DNA of 64,000 bases from Rhizobiales bacterium 65-79. Lineage in GTDB: Bacteria; Pseudomonadota; Alphaproteobacteria; Rhizobiales; Rhizobiaceae. A model generated the notes under the pieces. That model was given only the letters and a program-made list of their open reading frames with translations. It ran no database searches and was not told the origin of the DNA. The position numbers and the translations under genes are program-made. Below are positions 28,121 to 38,166 of the stretch, in pieces (position 1 is the stretch's first letter; every line of letters begins with the position of its first letter). Location: the NCBI GenBank assembly GCA_001896885.1, contig MKRJ01000023.1, positions 92,325-156,324 of the forward strand. The letters are read 5' to 3'.

Positions 28121-28930
28121 TCATTTCTGACCGGTCACTTCGGTAACTTCGCCTGACTTGATGAGGCGGACGGTTCCGCGATGGCCATAGCCGGAAACCA
28201 GGTAGTCAGCTTCTTCCGTCGGCTTCTTCTGCGCGTCCGCGACCGAGCGGAGCGCCAGGGTGAGCCGGTCCGCCATCTGCGCGGCGACGGTAATGATTTC
28301 GGACTGGAGCGGCGTCAGCTCGAGCGTGGCGGTGGCGCCGACCTTGGTCTTCTTGCCCTCCTCATCCTCCTGGATGGTCTGGTCGATGGCGAGGACGCGG
28401 ATGTTCTTCAGGATCGTGTCGGTGATGAAGCCGTTGGCTCCGACATTCGGCGTCTGCGAACGCCGGGTCATGATGACGTCGACGTGATCGTTGGGCAGGA
28501 TGAAGCCGCCCGCCGATGTCTCCGCGGAAATCTGCACCGCCACCGCGCGCATGCCGGAAGGCAGGATGGACGACATCAGGCTCTTGCCTTCGCCGACCAG
28601 CTTGGAGCGCCGCACCGGCTCGCCCTTGTACATGGCGATCCGTGCCACCTCGCCCTTCAGCTTCGAGATCGCGTCGGGGTTCTGCGCCTTGGTGATGTAG
28701 TTGTCGCCGATCGAGTCCGTCGGCCAGTTCTGCCAGCGCATCTGGCTGTCGAGCACGCCGCCGACCGGGACGTCGTCGGTCAGGACGAGAACCTGCGACA
28801 GCGCGATGGAAGGTTTCGGTGCGGAAACGACGATCTGCGGCTTCTGGGCCGTCATATGCTTGGCGATGTAGCCGGCGCCGCCCGCCGCCGCCACCGCGAC
28901 CCCCAGAATCAAAAGTCGGGATGCTGCCAT
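28121..28930 (-). CDS. cpaB: Tad pilus assembly protein CpaB/RcpC
   Basis: A 269-residue periplasmic protein with an N-terminal membrane helix (residues 5-25), a SAF domain (about residues 45-110) and the RcpC/CpaB domain (residues 110-235, with DHVDVIMTRR). CpaB associates with the secretin complex. Start 28930 (MAASRLL) matches the family; an ATG at 28954 would add eight residues. It is followed by cpaC after 14 bp. Confidence 0.92.
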   Translation of the reverse strand: MAASRLLILGVAVAAAGGAGYIAKHMTAQKPQIVVSAPKPSIALSQVLVLTDDVPVGGVLDSQMRWQNWPTDSIGDNYITKAQNPDAISKLKGEVARIAMYKGEPVRRSKLVGEGKSLMSSILPSGMRAVAVQISAETSAGGFILPNDHVDVIMTRRSQTPNVGANGFITDTILKNIRVLAIDQTIQEDEEGKKTKVGATATLELTPLQSEIITVAAQMADRLTLALRSVADAQKKPTEEADYLVSGYGHRGTVRLIKSGEVTEVTGQK

Positions 28931-29122
28931 CTCACTAACCTCGCCCAGGCACAAATCACCCTTGCCTGGACGGACATTGCAGCGGGAATGGTCAAATTAA
29001 GGTTAATGACGACCTTACAATCGTGATTAAGTAAAAGTTTATGGAAGACGACAGTAGGCATCCGGCATCGTCAGCAGGGGACGAAAGTTCCCGACTTGCG
29101 ACTGCCTGTTGCCGAGTGGCCC

Positions 29123-29632
29123 CTATTGCCCGAGCGCCCACTGCACCAGGGGCGAGTCGGGAAACGCGAACATGCCCCCGATCCCGAGCGCGATGCCGTA
29201 GGGCACTCCCTTCTGGTCCTCGGCGAAATGACGGAGGAACATGTTCTGCCCGAGCAGCATGTGGAACGCCGATTTCCGGTAGCTCAGGACAAGCAGCGTC
29301 AGCAGGCCGCCGGCCATCGAGGCATAGACGAGATATTCGACGAGGGGCATGCCGAGCCCCATCCAGACCGAGGTGGCGGCAAGCAGCTTGGCGTCGCCGC
29401 CGCCCATGCCGCCAATGGCGAAAAGGACGAAGGTGACGGCAAGCACGAGGCCGCCGGCTGCAAGATGAAGGCCTAACGCGCTCCAGTCCATGCCCGACAG
29501 CGGTGCAACGATCGCAAACGTCGCGACCAGGACGATGGAAACGCGATTGGCGATCGTCATCGACAGGAGATCGGAAATCGCGGCAAACGCCATACAGAAG
29601 GGGAATACCACGAATATCGCCGCTTCCAGCAT
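29123..29632 (-). CDS. cpaA: Prepilin peptidase CpaA/TadV
   Basis: A 169-residue polytopic A24 aspartic peptidase that cleaves Flp and the TadE/F pseudopilins. The two catalytic aspartates lie in AISDLLSM (about residue 21) and GGGDAKLL (about residue 79), as in TadV proteins, which lack the N-methyltransferase domain of PilD. It lies downstream of flp on the same strand and upstream of cpaB, with about 190 bp to the latter. Confidence 0.93.
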   Translation of the reverse strand: MLEAAIFVVFPFCMAFAAISDLLSMTIANRVSIVLVATFAIVAPLSGMDWSALGLHLAAGGLVLAVTFVLFAIGGMGGGDAKLLAATSVWMGLGMPLVEYLVYASMAGGLLTLLVLSYRKSAFHMLLGQNMFLRHFAEDQKGVPYGIALGIGGMFAFPDSPLVQWALGQ

Positions 29633-29743
29633 GAGCTGACCTTTCGTCGAAAACCGCAGTCTAGCGGCCGAATTTTAAACCGTGGTGAACAAGGCCGGCA
29701 AAATCGTCGGCAGCGCCGCCGTCCCGGGCGCCGGACCCCGGAA

Positions 29744-29780
29744 CGAAAAGCCGCCCGGATCCGACGGATCCGGGCGGCTT
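29744..29780 (-). terminator. Rho-independent terminator after flp pilin
   Basis: Perfect 15-bp stem (aagccgcccggatcc at 29748-29762, complement at 29766-29780) with a 3-base loop; on the minus strand it is followed by a tttt run. It lies about 24 bp after the flp stop and would separate abundant pilin mRNA from the assembly genes. Confidence 0.9.
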
Positions 29781-29803
29781 CCTGCAATCGTTCAAGCGTA
29801 CGA

Positions 29804-29977
29804 TTAGTTCGTGGTGCTGAGCACCGACTTGATGTGCTCGAACTTCGTGTTCAGCGCGTTGCCGAGGGCACCGGCGCCAACGATGATCGCCAGGGCGATG
29901 AGGGCCGCGATCAGACCGTATTCGATGGCGGTCGCGCCGGATTCGTCCTTGGCGAAGCGTGCAAGAATCTTGGACAT
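29804..29977 (-). CDS. flp: Flp-type pilin subunit
   Basis: A 57-residue type IVb prepilin. The predicted CpaA cleavage is after Gly14, giving a mature protein starting ATAIEYGLIAALIAL with the conserved Glu at +5 and Tyr at +6, followed by the hydrophobic assembly helix. An AAGGAG ribosome site lies 7 bases before the ATG. It is the first gene of the leftward tad block, with its own strong terminator, as expected for the major structural subunit. Confidence 0.96.
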   Translation of the reverse strand: MSKILARFAKDESGATAIEYGLIAALIALAIIVGAGALGNALNTKFEHIKSVLSTTN

Positions 29978-30295
29978 GCGAGAGCTCCTTACTCCACTTG
30001 TTTACAGCACTTCCGTCAACGATTCTGCTGCGTGTTGATCGGATGGCGGCAATCTACTTTCGAGCTCTTGCGAACGGCTTAACAAACAGCCTTACCGAAA
30101 CCTTTCGTCGCCGCGCTTCGATCTGTGGTTAATCGGCGGCTAAGCGCATTCCATAAAATTGCAACTATCTTCACGTCTGAAAGCTGGCGCGGACGGCCTA
30201 TATATAAATAAGAGTGCCGGCGGCGCCGTTTAACCGATGGTTCACCAATATCGTTCATCTTCCATTCGAGTTTTCCAATACTCCGGAGATGGCGC
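29978..30295. promoter_or_regulatory. Divergent intergenic region between flp and the rightward pilus genes
   Basis: About 318 bp without a gene, AT-richer than its surroundings and separating the leftward flp transcript from the rightward secretin-N/TadE genes. It must hold both promoters. I see no confident -35/-10 pair, although several A/T-rich blocks are present around 30050-30220. Confidence 0.5.
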
Positions 30296-30736
30296 ATGGC
30301 GCGGACCAAGGGGCAATCGATCGTCAAAATCGCCGGCATGGCGCTGTCGGTCGTGGGGGCGACGCTCTTTTCGAGCGCGACGTTCGCCGACACCGGCATC
30401 GGCGTCGTCATGAACGAGGCCAAGATCGTCAAGCTGGCCCGGCCGGCCGATACGATCATCATCGGCAATCCCGCGATCGCCGACGCTTCCGTGCAGGATT
30501 CCAAGACGATCGTGCTGACCGGAAAGGGATTCGGCACGACCAACCTGGTGATCCTCGATACGAGCGGCAACCCCATCATCGACGAGCAGGTCACCGTGTC
30601 ACGCGCCGACGCCGGCTCGGTGCGCATCTATCGTCGCGCGGAAATGCAGACGCTTTCCTGCACGCCCTATTGCGAAAGCGCCTACAAGAACGACGCCGAG
30701 AAGACATCCGAAACCGAGATGAACGCTGCGCATTAG
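30296..30736 (+). CDS. Pilus assembly N-terminal-domain protein (stand-alone CpaC-N-like)
   Basis: A 146-residue exported protein: signal peptide to about residue 32 (ATFADT), then one domain resembling the N-terminal part of CpaC-type secretins (LARPADTIIIGNPAIADASV and VLTGKGFGTTNLVILD). No secretin core follows. A C-terminal SCTPYCES holds a Cys-x3-Cys pair. Such stand-alone proteins occur near rhizobial tad loci and may act as accessory factors; the exact role is unknown. It is followed by two TadE-like genes. Confidence 0.85.
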   Translation: MARTKGQSIVKIAGMALSVVGATLFSSATFADTGIGVVMNEAKIVKLARPADTIIIGNPAIADASVQDSKTIVLTGKGFGTTNLVILDTSGNPIIDEQVTVSRADAGSVRIYRRAEMQTLSCTPYCESAYKNDAEKTSETEMNAAH

Positions 30737-30878
30737 AGGGGTGCGGAACCGCCGGCCGGCACGGTTAGCCCGCGGTAAACGCGGGTTCCTCGATTTTATC
30801 CGCGTTCAAAACGGGAACTCAATCGATTTTCGTTATCCTTTGCCCGCTTATCGTCAGGCAGGCGACAGGAAAAGCGAG

Positions 30879-31463
30879 ATGAACCAGGTGAACGACAGCC
30901 GTCCGAACGGCCCCGAGACGAAACCAGCGCGGCCTTCGCTGCTGGCGCGTTTCGTAGGGAACCGCAAGGGCACCACGGTGATCGAATTCGCGGTGCTGGC
31001 CATCCCCTTCGCGCTCCTGATCTTCGCCATCCTGGAAAGCTGCATTTCCTTTGCGGCGGAGCAATTGCTGACGAACACCACCGACGAGATCGCGCGGCAG
31101 GTCCGAACGGGCCAGTTGAAGGCCACCGACCTCGACGAAACCACGCTCCGCAACCTGATTTGCGGGAAGCTCTCGATCATGGTCGGCAACAATTGCCAGA
31201 GCGCGGACTACCTCGCCTTCGACCTGGAGAGCTACGACACCTTCGCGGAGGCGGCCCAGGTGCGTACCAACAAGACGGCGGGCGGGGATCTCGACACGAC
31301 CGGTTTCGGCGTACATCCGGGCGGGCCGCTGACGAAGAACATGCTGCGCGTCTATTACAAATGGCCGGTGATGACGGACATCATGGCAAGGACCATGTCG
31401 GACCTGCCGGACGGCAGGAAGCTGCTCTTCGCTACCGTCACCTGGCAGAACGAGCCGTTCTGA
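30879..31463 (+). CDS. TadE/TadG-type pseudopilin 1
   Basis: A 194-residue protein with a short cytoplasmic N-terminus and the pseudopilin motif GNRKGTTVIEFAVLAIPFALLIF (cleavable Gly, then Glu at +5) near residues 26-48, and a soluble periplasmic domain with a Cys pair. It is processed by CpaA and is a minor component of the Tad pilus. The start at 30879 is chosen because it leaves the usual length before the helix; the frame is open back to 30741. Confidence 0.88.
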   Translation: MNQVNDSRPNGPETKPARPSLLARFVGNRKGTTVIEFAVLAIPFALLIFAILESCISFAAEQLLTNTTDEIARQVRTGQLKATDLDETTLRNLICGKLSIMVGNNCQSADYLAFDLESYDTFAEAAQVRTNKTAGGDLDTTGFGVHPGGPLTKNMLRVYYKWPVMTDIMARTMSDLPDGRKLLFATVTWQNEPF

Positions 31464-31498
31464 GCAATTCGGACCAAGATCGGGACTGGGGGCGGAAA

Positions 31499-32128
31499 AT
31501 GTGGAGCACGACGGGGATCTTTTCACTCGCACGAGCGTTCGGGGCGTCCGTCAGGAGGCTGGCGCAAAGCCGCCGCGGCGTGGCGGCGATCGAGTTCGCG
31601 TTCATCGCGCCGGTGCTGCTCGTCCTCTATTTCATGACGATGGAAGTGTCGCAGGCCATCGAGACGAACAAGAAGGTGGGACGCGCCGCGAGCATGATCG
31701 CCGACCTGATCACGCAGCAGCCGACCACCAGCAAGTCGGAACTCGACGCCATCATGCAGATCGGCCTGGCGACGATGCAGCCCTATAACCGCTCGCAGCT
31801 CGCGATCTACATCACCGGCGTCCAGATTTCCAACGACGCCACGGCCAAGGCCACGGTGGCATGGTCGCGCGAAATGATAAACGGAACCACCGGCCCGAAC
31901 CCGGATCTGCCCGTCGGTAAGGAGACGACCGTCCCGACCGAGTTGAAGATCGCGGGGACCTTCCTCGTGCGGGTCCAGTCCAAGCTCGACTATCGCCCGG
32001 TCATCACCTGGACCGCCGACGCCAAGCAGACGCTCGGCCTGCTCTCCGCCTTCGACAATATCAACATGGCGGAGCAATATTATCTCCGGCCCCGCATGAG
32101 CGACTCCGTCAGCTGCAGCGATTGCTGA
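31499..32128 (+). CDS. TadE/TadG-type pseudopilin 2
   Basis: A 209-residue protein with [22 protein letters not shown] near residues 25-46, the pseudopilin helix with Glu at +5, and a periplasmic domain ending in a Cys-x2-Cys (SCSDC). It lies 35 bp after the first TadE-like gene and probably shares its transcript. The larger frame starting at 31160 is a shadow of the upstream gene. Confidence 0.88.
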   Translation: MWSTTGIFSLARAFGASVRRLAQSRRGVAAIEFAFIAPVLLVLYFMTMEVSQAIETNKKVGRAASMIADLITQQPTTSKSELDAIMQIGLATMQPYNRSQLAIYITGVQISNDATAKATVAWSREMINGTTGPNPDLPVGKETTVPTELKIAGTFLVRVQSKLDYRPVITWTADAKQTLGLLSAFDNINMAEQYYLRPRMSDSVSCSDC

Positions 32129-32216
32129 AGCGGGTCCCCCACGGCATCCGACGGATTGCCAATCCATCGCCATGATCCTATCTCTGCGACCGGTCTCGGC
32201 CGCAGGCGGGAAATCA

Positions 32217-33449
32217 ATGGCGCGCGCATTCCTCTTCGTTCTGGATTCCTTCGGCATCGGTCATGCGCCCGATGCCGGCCTCTTCGGCGATGAGGGCGCC
32301 GACACGTTCGGGCACATCGCATCGGCCTGCGCCAGCGGCGCCGGCGACCGCGACGGCCTGCGCCGCGGACGCCTGCATCTGCCGAACATGACGGCGCTGG
32401 GCCTTGGCCAGGCCGCGGCCGTCGCCGCTGGTGACGGCTCGGCGAAGGGCAATGCGGCGCGCGGATTTTTCGGCTCGGCGAAGGAAGTCTCCAAGGGCAA
32501 GGACACGCCTTCGGGCCATTGGGAGATCGCCGGCGTCCCGGTCGCCTTCGAATGGAGCTACTTTCCGGACAAGGTGCCCACCTTCCCCGGAGAACTGACG
32601 GAGGCCATCATCCGCGAGGCCGGGCTCCCCGGGATCCTCGGCAATTGCCACGCCTCGGGCACCGACATCATCGCCCGGCTCGGCGAGGAGCACATCCGCA
32701 CCGGCAAGCCGATCTGCTACACCTCGGCCGATTCCGTCTTCCAGATCGCCGCGCACGAAAAGCATTTCGGCCTGGAGCGGCTCTATGAGCTGTGCGCCAT
32801 CGTCCGCCGGCTCGTCGATCCGCTCAATATCGGCCGGGTCATCGCGCGCCCCTTCCTCGGGGAGACGAAAGAGACCTTCGAGCGGACCGCCAACCGCCGC
32901 GACTATGCCGTGCCGCCGCCCGAGCCGACTCTGCTCGACCGCCTGACCGAGGCCGGAAGGCGGGTCATCGGCATCGGCAAGATCGGCGACATCTTCGCCC
33001 ATCGCGGCGTGAGCGAGGTGCGCAAGGGCGCCGGCAACATGGCGCTCTTCGACGCCGCGCTCGGCGCCATGGACGATGCGAAGGCGGGCGACCTCGTCTT
33101 CGCGAATTTCGTCGATTTCGACATGCTCTACGGCCATCGCAGGGATATTCCCGGCTATTCGGCGGCGCTCGAAGCCTTCGACCGGCGGCTGCCCGAGGCG
33201 TTGGCCCGGCTCAAGGACGGCGACCTCCTGATCCTCACCGCCGACCACGGCTGCGATCCGTCCTGGAAAGGCACGGAACATACGCGCGAGCAGGTGCCCG
33301 TCATCGGCACGGGACCGGGACTCGCCAGCGCCCCGATCGGCTCGCGCAACACCTATGCCGATATCGGCGAGACGGTGGCCGAACATCTCGGCCTCCCGGC
33401 CGGACGGCACGGCAAATCCTTCCTGGCCGCGCTCACCGGCAATGCCTGA
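32217..33449 (+). CDS. deoB: Phosphopentomutase
   Basis: Interconverts ribose/deoxyribose 1- and 5-phosphates in nucleoside salvage. The 410-residue alkaline-phosphatase-fold protein begins [20 protein letters not shown], with the metal-binding Asp, and carries [16 protein letters not shown] with the second metal site plus GNCHASGTD. The ATG at 32217 gives the family N-terminus; the frame opens earlier at 32172. Its 3' end overlaps mutM by 8 bases. Confidence 0.96.
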   Translation: MARAFLFVLDSFGIGHAPDAGLFGDEGADTFGHIASACASGAGDRDGLRRGRLHLPNMTALGLGQAAAVAAGDGSAKGNAARGFFGSAKEVSKGKDTPSGHWEIAGVPVAFEWSYFPDKVPTFPGELTEAIIREAGLPGILGNCHASGTDIIARLGEEHIRTGKPICYTSADSVFQIAAHEKHFGLERLYELCAIVRRLVDPLNIGRVIARPFLGETKETFERTANRRDYAVPPPEPTLLDRLTEAGRRVIGIGKIGDIFAHRGVSEVRKGAGNMALFDAALGAMDDAKAGDLVFANFVDFDMLYGHRRDIPGYSAALEAFDRRLPEALARLKDGDLLILTADHGCDPSWKGTEHTREQVPVIGTGPGLASAPIGSRNTYADIGETVAEHLGLPAGRHGKSFLAALTGNA

Positions 33450-34335
33450 ACTTCCCGAAGTCGAGACGGTCCGGCGCGGCCTCGAGCCGGTCATGGAGAA
33501 CGCGACGATCCGCGCCGTGCATCTCGGTCGGCCGGATTTGCGCTTCCCCTTTCCGCCGCGCTTCGCCAAACGCCTGACCGGACGGCGGATCACCGGCCTC
33601 GGCCGGCGAGCCAAGTATCTCATCGTCCATCTCGACGACGGAATGGCCCTGATCGCCCATATGGGCATGTCCGGCTCCTTCCGGATCGAGAACGGCGATC
33701 GCGCGAAGACGCCCGGCGAATTCCACTATCCGCGCTCCAAGGACATCGCCCATGACCATGTCCGCTTCGATCTCGAACGCGGCGGGAACGAAAAGGCCAG
33801 TGTTGTCTTCAACGATCCGAGACGCTTCGGCTTCATGCTGTTCGCGGAACCGGGCCAGCTCGACAGCCATCCGCTTCTTGCCGGGCTTGGCACGGAGCCG
33901 ACCGGCAACGCGCTCGACGGCAAGCTCCTGTCGGGCCTGCTCAACGGCCGGCAGGCGCCGCTCAAGGCGGCGCTGATGGACCAGCGCGTCATCGCCGGCC
34001 TCGGCAACATCTATGTCTGCGAGGCGCTGTGGCGCGCCGGGCTTTCGCCGCGGCGCCGGGCTGGCTCGATCACGGGGACGCCGGGAAAATCGACGCAGCG
34101 CGCCGACAGGCTCGCGGAGGCCATCCGCACCGTGATCGCCGCGGCAATCGCCGCGGGCGGCTCCTCGCTCAGGGACTACATGCGCGCCGACGGCTCGCTC
34201 GGCTATTTCCAGCATTCATTCGACGTCTATGACCGCGAGGGCGAACCGTGCCACAGGAAGGGATGCCACGGCACCGTCAAGCGCATCGTCCAGTCCGGGC
34301 GCTCGACCTTCTATTGCCCGGCCTGCCAACATTAG
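33442..34335 (+). CDS. mutM: Formamidopyrimidine-DNA glycosylase
   Basis: Removes oxidised purines such as 8-oxoguanine and cleaves the abasic site. The 297-residue protein begins [13 protein letters not shown], with the catalytic Pro1 and Glu2, has a helix-two-turns-helix region near [20 protein letters not shown], and ends with a four-Cys zinc finger (CHRKGCHG ... FYCPACQ). The start overlaps the deoB stop by 8 bases, so the two are probably translationally coupled although functionally unrelated. Confidence 0.97.
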   Translation: MPELPEVETVRRGLEPVMENATIRAVHLGRPDLRFPFPPRFAKRLTGRRITGLGRRAKYLIVHLDDGMALIAHMGMSGSFRIENGDRAKTPGEFHYPRSKDIAHDHVRFDLERGGNEKASVVFNDPRRFGFMLFAEPGQLDSHPLLAGLGTEPTGNALDGKLLSGLLNGRQAPLKAALMDQRVIAGLGNIYVCEALWRAGLSPRRRAGSITGTPGKSTQRADRLAEAIRTVIAAAIAAGGSSLRDYMRADGSLGYFQHSFDVYDREGEPCHRKGCHGTVKRIVQSGRSTFYCPACQH

Positions 34336-34371
34336 CTAATCGCATCGCAACGGCGGCGAAGGAGGATCGGC

Positions 34372-35145
34372 GTGCCCTACGAAACCATATTGACCGAGAC
34401 GCGCGGCAAGGTCGGCCTGATCACGCTGAACCGTCCGAAGGCGCTCAACGCGCTCAACTCCACCGTCCTCGCCGAAGTCCTTGCCGCATTGAATGCCTTC
34501 GAGGCGGATCCGGGAATCGGCGCCATCGTCATCACCGGCTCTGAAAAGGCATTCGCGGCCGGCGCCGACATCAAGGAGATGCAGCCCAAGTCCTTCGCCG
34601 AAGCCTATATGGAGGACTTCTTCGCCGGCTGGGAGGGATTGACCCGCATCCGCAAGCCGATCGTCGCGGCGGTGGCGGGGTACGCGCTCGGCGGCGGCTG
34701 CGAACTCGCCATGATGTGCGACTTCATCCTCGCCGCCGACAGCGCCAAATTCGGCCAGCCGGAGATCACGCTCGGCGTCATGCCGGGAATGGGCGGCTCG
34801 CAGCGGCTGACGCGCTTCGTCGGCAAGTCGAAGGCGATGGACATGTGCCTGACCGGCCGGATGATGGATGCCGGGGAGGCCGAGCGCTCGGGCCTCGTGT
34901 CGCGCGTCGTGCCCGCCGCCGATCTCATCGAGGAAGCGGTCAAGACAGCCGAGAAGATCGCCGGCTTCTCGCTTCCGGCCGTCATGATGGTCAAGGAAGC
35001 CGTCAACCGGGCCTACGAGACCACCCTTTCCGAGGGGCTGAGGTTCGAGCGGAGGGTCTTCCATTCCATGTTCGCGCTGGCCGACCAGAAGGAAGGCATG
35101 GCGGCATTCGTGGAAAAGCGGAAGCCCGACTTCAAGAACCGCTGA
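34372..35145 (+). CDS. Enoyl-CoA hydratase
   Basis: A 257-residue crotonase-fold enzyme hydrating trans-2-enoyl-CoA in beta-oxidation. Oxyanion-hole stretches are [11 protein letters not shown] (residues 61-71) and [14 protein letters not shown] (about 105-118), with catalytic Glu candidates in CELAM and [12 protein letters not shown]. It starts with GTG preceded by a near-perfect aaggagg, which fixes the start. mutM ends 36 bp upstream. Confidence 0.93.
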   Translation: MPYETILTETRGKVGLITLNRPKALNALNSTVLAEVLAALNAFEADPGIGAIVITGSEKAFAAGADIKEMQPKSFAEAYMEDFFAGWEGLTRIRKPIVAAVAGYALGGGCELAMMCDFILAADSAKFGQPEITLGVMPGMGGSQRLTRFVGKSKAMDMCLTGRMMDAGEAERSGLVSRVVPAADLIEEAVKTAEKIAGFSLPAVMMVKEAVNRAYETTLSEGLRFERRVFHSMFALADQKEGMAAFVEKRKPDFKNR

Positions 35146-35183
35146 TCCTCGTGCGGACACGCTATTTTCGGCCGGCAAGTCCG

Positions 35184-35212
35184 TTGACGCGATGGGAGCG
35201 CTCGTCTATAAG
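35184..35212 (+). promoter_or_regulatory. Sigma-70-type promoter for rpsT
   Basis: A TTGACG box at 35184-35189 and TATAAG at 35207-35212 are spaced by 17 bp, close to the housekeeping consensus. It lies about 100 bp upstream of the rpsT ATG, implying a leader of about 90 bases in which S20 autoregulation could act. Confidence 0.75.
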
Positions 35213-35311
35213 CCGCGCCAGATGTGGCGGCCGTTGGCCGCCCTCATGCTTTTTATGTGCCTGTCGCGTACCCATGGCGAGCCGGCACTTCAACGGAACA
35301 GAGAGGCATCA

Positions 35312-35578
35312 ATGGCCAATACGTCCTCGGCCAAGAAGGCGACACGCAAGCTCGAACGCCGTACCGCCGTCAACAAGGTTCGCCGTTCACGCATGCGCGG
35401 CTACGTGCGCAAGGTCGAGGAGGCAATCGCGGCGGGAGACAAGGCGACGGCGCAGGCGGCCCTGGTCGCCGCCCAGCCGGAGTTGATGCGCGCCGCGACA
35501 AAGGGCGTGCTGCACCGCAATACGGCATCCCGCAAGGTGTCGCGGCTCGCCCGCCGCGTGAAGGCGCTTCCGGCCTGA
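35312..35578 (+). CDS. rpsT: 30S ribosomal protein S20
   Basis: An 88-residue basic helical protein binding 16S rRNA. It starts [17 protein letters not shown] and carries the conserved [14 protein letters not shown] region. The ATG at 35312 has an agaggca ribosome site 5 bases upstream; the frame opens back to 35192 but earlier residues are not S20-like. It lies upstream of dnaA, a conserved neighbourhood in rhizobia. A clear terminator follows. Confidence 0.97.
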   Translation: MANTSSAKKATRKLERRTAVNKVRRSRMRGYVRKVEEAIAAGDKATAQAALVAAQPELMRAATKGVLHRNTASRKVSRLARRVKALPA

Positions 35579-35600
35579 TCGATACGCAGCTTGTAGTCCG

Positions 35601-35628
35601 AAGCCCGGCCATGCGCCGGGCTTTTTGT
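35601..35628 (+). terminator. Rho-independent terminator after rpsT
   Basis: Perfect 9-bp stem (aagcccggc / gccgggctt) with a 5-base loop and a T run to 35628, about 23 bp after the rpsT stop. Confidence 0.92.
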
Positions 35629-36398
35629 TTGCCGTCAAGGGCTTGCGCAGGCGACGATTTCGTCGGGCCGCTCTTTCGCCGGCTAGGTTCGGCGGGAGCG
35701 GCTCGCAATGCGATTCGCGGCCATGCGCCCGGCGGGGCGGCGCGCATCAAAAAATCCATGAAATCAACAGATTGGCGGGGGTTCTAAAGCCGATGCCCTG
35801 GGTTTTGGCCGGTGCCTCCCGGCCCGATGATGTCAAGGTTATTTTTGAGAATTTTTTTTTGCGAATTCTTAGCCGGGGACAAGCACGGAAAAGGGTTTGA
35901 TTCAAAACAACTTACGCCGACTCCATCTTTTACTCCGCTTTCGAATCCCCCCGTTACGGCCGGTGATTGCTTAAGAAATCGTTAGGAGCGGCTTGCCCTC
36001 GCCGCGCCGATTTTTGTAGTGTCTGACCGTCGAAAGGGACGGTCGTTGGCCTGACCAATCAGCCGGACCAGTCAAGCGGAAACTGGCGAGGGTTTGAGGC
36101 GTGGAGTGATTCCGCGCCCGGACGGACTGTGCCTTTCGGCAGGAGTGGGGTACCCAGGAAGGTCGCGTTTTACGGCCCTGGCAACAAGCCCGGGGTGCCC
36201 TGCGGATTGCCCGATGCGGATCCGGGCGACTTCGCCGCTTCAAGCACGGCGACCGAAACGGAAAGGAGGCGATCAAGGCAAGGACGGCTCACGATCGAGG
36301 ATCGGAACCGATACGAGGATTTCTGGCAAAAGCCAGGCCGCACCGGGTGATGGCGCCATCAGAGCGTCTTCGGCGCGGAAAACAGACGAGGGATTGTC
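35629..36398 (+). promoter_or_regulatory. dnaA upstream region with A/T tracts and clustered GANTC sites
   Basis: About 770 bp without a credible gene. It contains a T-rich block at 35838-35870 with a run of ten T bases, and three GANTC sites at 35899-35903, 35919-35923 and 35943-35947, with a fourth at 36108-36112. GANTC is the CcrM methylation sequence of alphaproteobacteria and controls dnaA transcription in Caulobacter. I saw no consensus DnaA box (TTATCCACA). A dnaA promoter lies here by necessity, but I cannot place its -35/-10. Confidence 0.65.
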
Positions 36399-37949
36399 AT
36401 GCAAAGCGGCATCGAAGGGCCGGCCCGGCGGGGTTTGGCCTTTCAAATGAATGCGACAGAGGGGGACCTGATGACGGCTACGGCTGCGGACGCAGGCAGG
36501 GCGGAGAAGGCATTCGAAAAGGTAACGGCACAGATAAAGGCGAGGCTCGGGGGAGAGGTCTATTCAAGCTGGTTCGGCCGTATGAAGGTCGACGAGTACT
36601 CGAAGGGGCTGGTGCGGCTGTCGGTGCCGACCGCGTTCCTGCGGTCGTGGATCAACGGCCATTATCTGGACCTCATCACCGAACTGTGGAAGAGCGAGGA
36701 CGCGGGCGCACTTAAGGTGGAGATCGTGGTGCGCTCGGCGGCACGGCAGACGCGCTCCTGCGTCGATACGGCGGTGGCGCCTGCCCGGCGCGCGCCCCAG
36801 CAATTGCCGGCAGCGGCCGGAGCCGGCCTCTCGAACGGCGTCCGCATCGACCGCGCGCCAGCGCCGAAGCCGCGCCTCGCGGAGGGCGATACAAGGCAGA
36901 ACGTCATCGGCTCGCCGCTCGACGGCCGCTACACCTTCGAATCCTTCATCGAAGGCGCCTCGAACCGGGTCGCGTTCGCGGCGGCGCGCGCGGTGGCGGA
37001 ACATGCCTCAAACGCAGTCCGTTTCAACCCGCTGTTCCTCCATGCGTCCGTCGGCCTCGGCAAGACCCACCTCCTGCAAGCCATCGCGGCGGAATCGCTC
37101 AAGCGATGGCCGCAGTCGCGCGTCGTTTATCTGACCGCGGAATATTTCATGTGGCGCTTCGCCACCGCCATCCGCGACAACAACGCGCTGACGCTCAAGG
37201 AGCAGTTGCGCGACATCGATCTCCTCATCATCGACGACATGCAATTCCTGCAGGGCAAGTCGATCCAGCACGAGTTCTGCCACCTCATCAACATGCTGCT
37301 CGACAGCGCCAAACAGGTCGTGGTTGCGGCGGACCGGCCGCCCTCGGAACTCGAATCGCTCGAGCCGAGGGTACGCTCCCGCCTCAATGGCGGGGTAGCG
37401 CTCGAAATGTCGGCGCCCGACTACGCCATGCGGCTCGGCATGCTGAAGCAGCGCCTGAAGGCAGCCCAGGCGGACGACGGCAAGCTGGAGATTTCCGACG
37501 ACATACTGGAGCATGTGGCGGGCACCGTCACGGGCAGCGGCCGCGAACTCGAAGGCGCCTTCAACCAGCTTCTCTTCCGCCGCTCCTTCGAGCCGATCAG
37601 CGTCGAGCGAATCGACGAGATCCTCGGCCATATCTACCGTTCGGGCGAGCCGAAGCGGGTCCGGATCGAGGACATCCAGCGGGTCGTGGCACGGCACTAC
37701 AACGTGTCCAAGACGGAGCTGCTCTCGAACCGGCGTACGCGCACCATCGTCAAGCCCAGGCAGGTGGCGATGTACCTGTCGAAGGTGATGACGCCGCGCT
37801 CGCTGCCGGAGATCGGCCGGCGCTTCGGCGGCCGCGACCACACGACCGTGCTGCACGCCGTGCGCAAGATCGAGGACCTTTCGGGCACGGACAACAATCT
37901 GGCCCAGGAACTCGAACTTCTCAGGCGGCTGATCAGCGACCAGGCATAG
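36399..37949 (+). CDS. dnaA: Chromosomal replication initiator protein DnaA
   Basis: The 516-residue initiator binds and melts the origin. Domain I spans about residues 28-110 ([14 protein letters not shown], the conserved N-terminal block), followed by a variable linker and an AAA+ domain with Walker [13 protein letters not shown] (about 213) and Walker [15 protein letters not shown]. The C-terminal DnaA signature is [16 protein letters not shown]. Starts at 36399 (gaggga site) and 36471 (agaggggg site) are both well supported; the shorter gives 492 residues. Confidence 0.97.
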   Translation: MQSGIEGPARRGLAFQMNATEGDLMTATAADAGRAEKAFEKVTAQIKARLGGEVYSSWFGRMKVDEYSKGLVRLSVPTAFLRSWINGHYLDLITELWKSEDAGALKVEIVVRSAARQTRSCVDTAVAPARRAPQQLPAAAGAGLSNGVRIDRAPAPKPRLAEGDTRQNVIGSPLDGRYTFESFIEGASNRVAFAAARAVAEHASNAVRFNPLFLHASVGLGKTHLLQAIAAESLKRWPQSRVVYLTAEYFMWRFATAIRDNNALTLKEQLRDIDLLIIDDMQFLQGKSIQHEFCHLINMLLDSAKQVVVAADRPPSELESLEPRVRSRLNGGVALEMSAPDYAMRLGMLKQRLKAAQADDGKLEISDDILEHVAGTVTGSGRELEGAFNQLLFRRSFEPISVERIDEILGHIYRSGEPKRVRIEDIQRVVARHYNVSKTELLSNRRTRTIVKPRQVAMYLSKVMTPRSLPEIGRRFGGRDHTTVLHAVRKIEDLSGTDNNLAQELELLRRLISDQA

Positions 37950-37964
37950 CTGGAGAGGAAAGGG

Positions 37965-38001
37965 AAGCCGGCGCTCCGGGCAAGCGGATTGCCGGCTTTT
38001 C
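37965..38001 (+). terminator. Possible terminator after dnaA
   Basis: An 8-bp stem (aagccggc / gccggctt) with a long 18-base loop followed by tttt. Weaker than the other terminators here because of the long loop. The sequence ttatcccca at 38004-38012, one base from a DnaA box, lies just after it. Confidence 0.45.
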
Positions 38002-38166
38002 CGTTATCCCCAGGAAGGGCGGCGTTCCGTCGCGAAAGGTGCGCAAAGACTTGCCTTTGCGGCCGATTTCCTGTCAGTTTGCTGTGATCCGGGCCCGCGC
38101 GGGCCAATCCGGGCGCCACGCCCGCGGGGCGGTAATTTTCATCCATCGGGGCGAGATCGGTTCGTT

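Noticed and set aside
35629..36398. Chromosomal replication origin
   Set aside because: AT tracts are present but I found no consensus DnaA boxes; rhizobial origins are often near hemE, which is not here. Only a dnaA regulatory region is claimed.
38004..38012. DnaA box between dnaA and dnaN
   Set aside because: ttatcccca differs by one base from consensus and is single; too weak to call a site.
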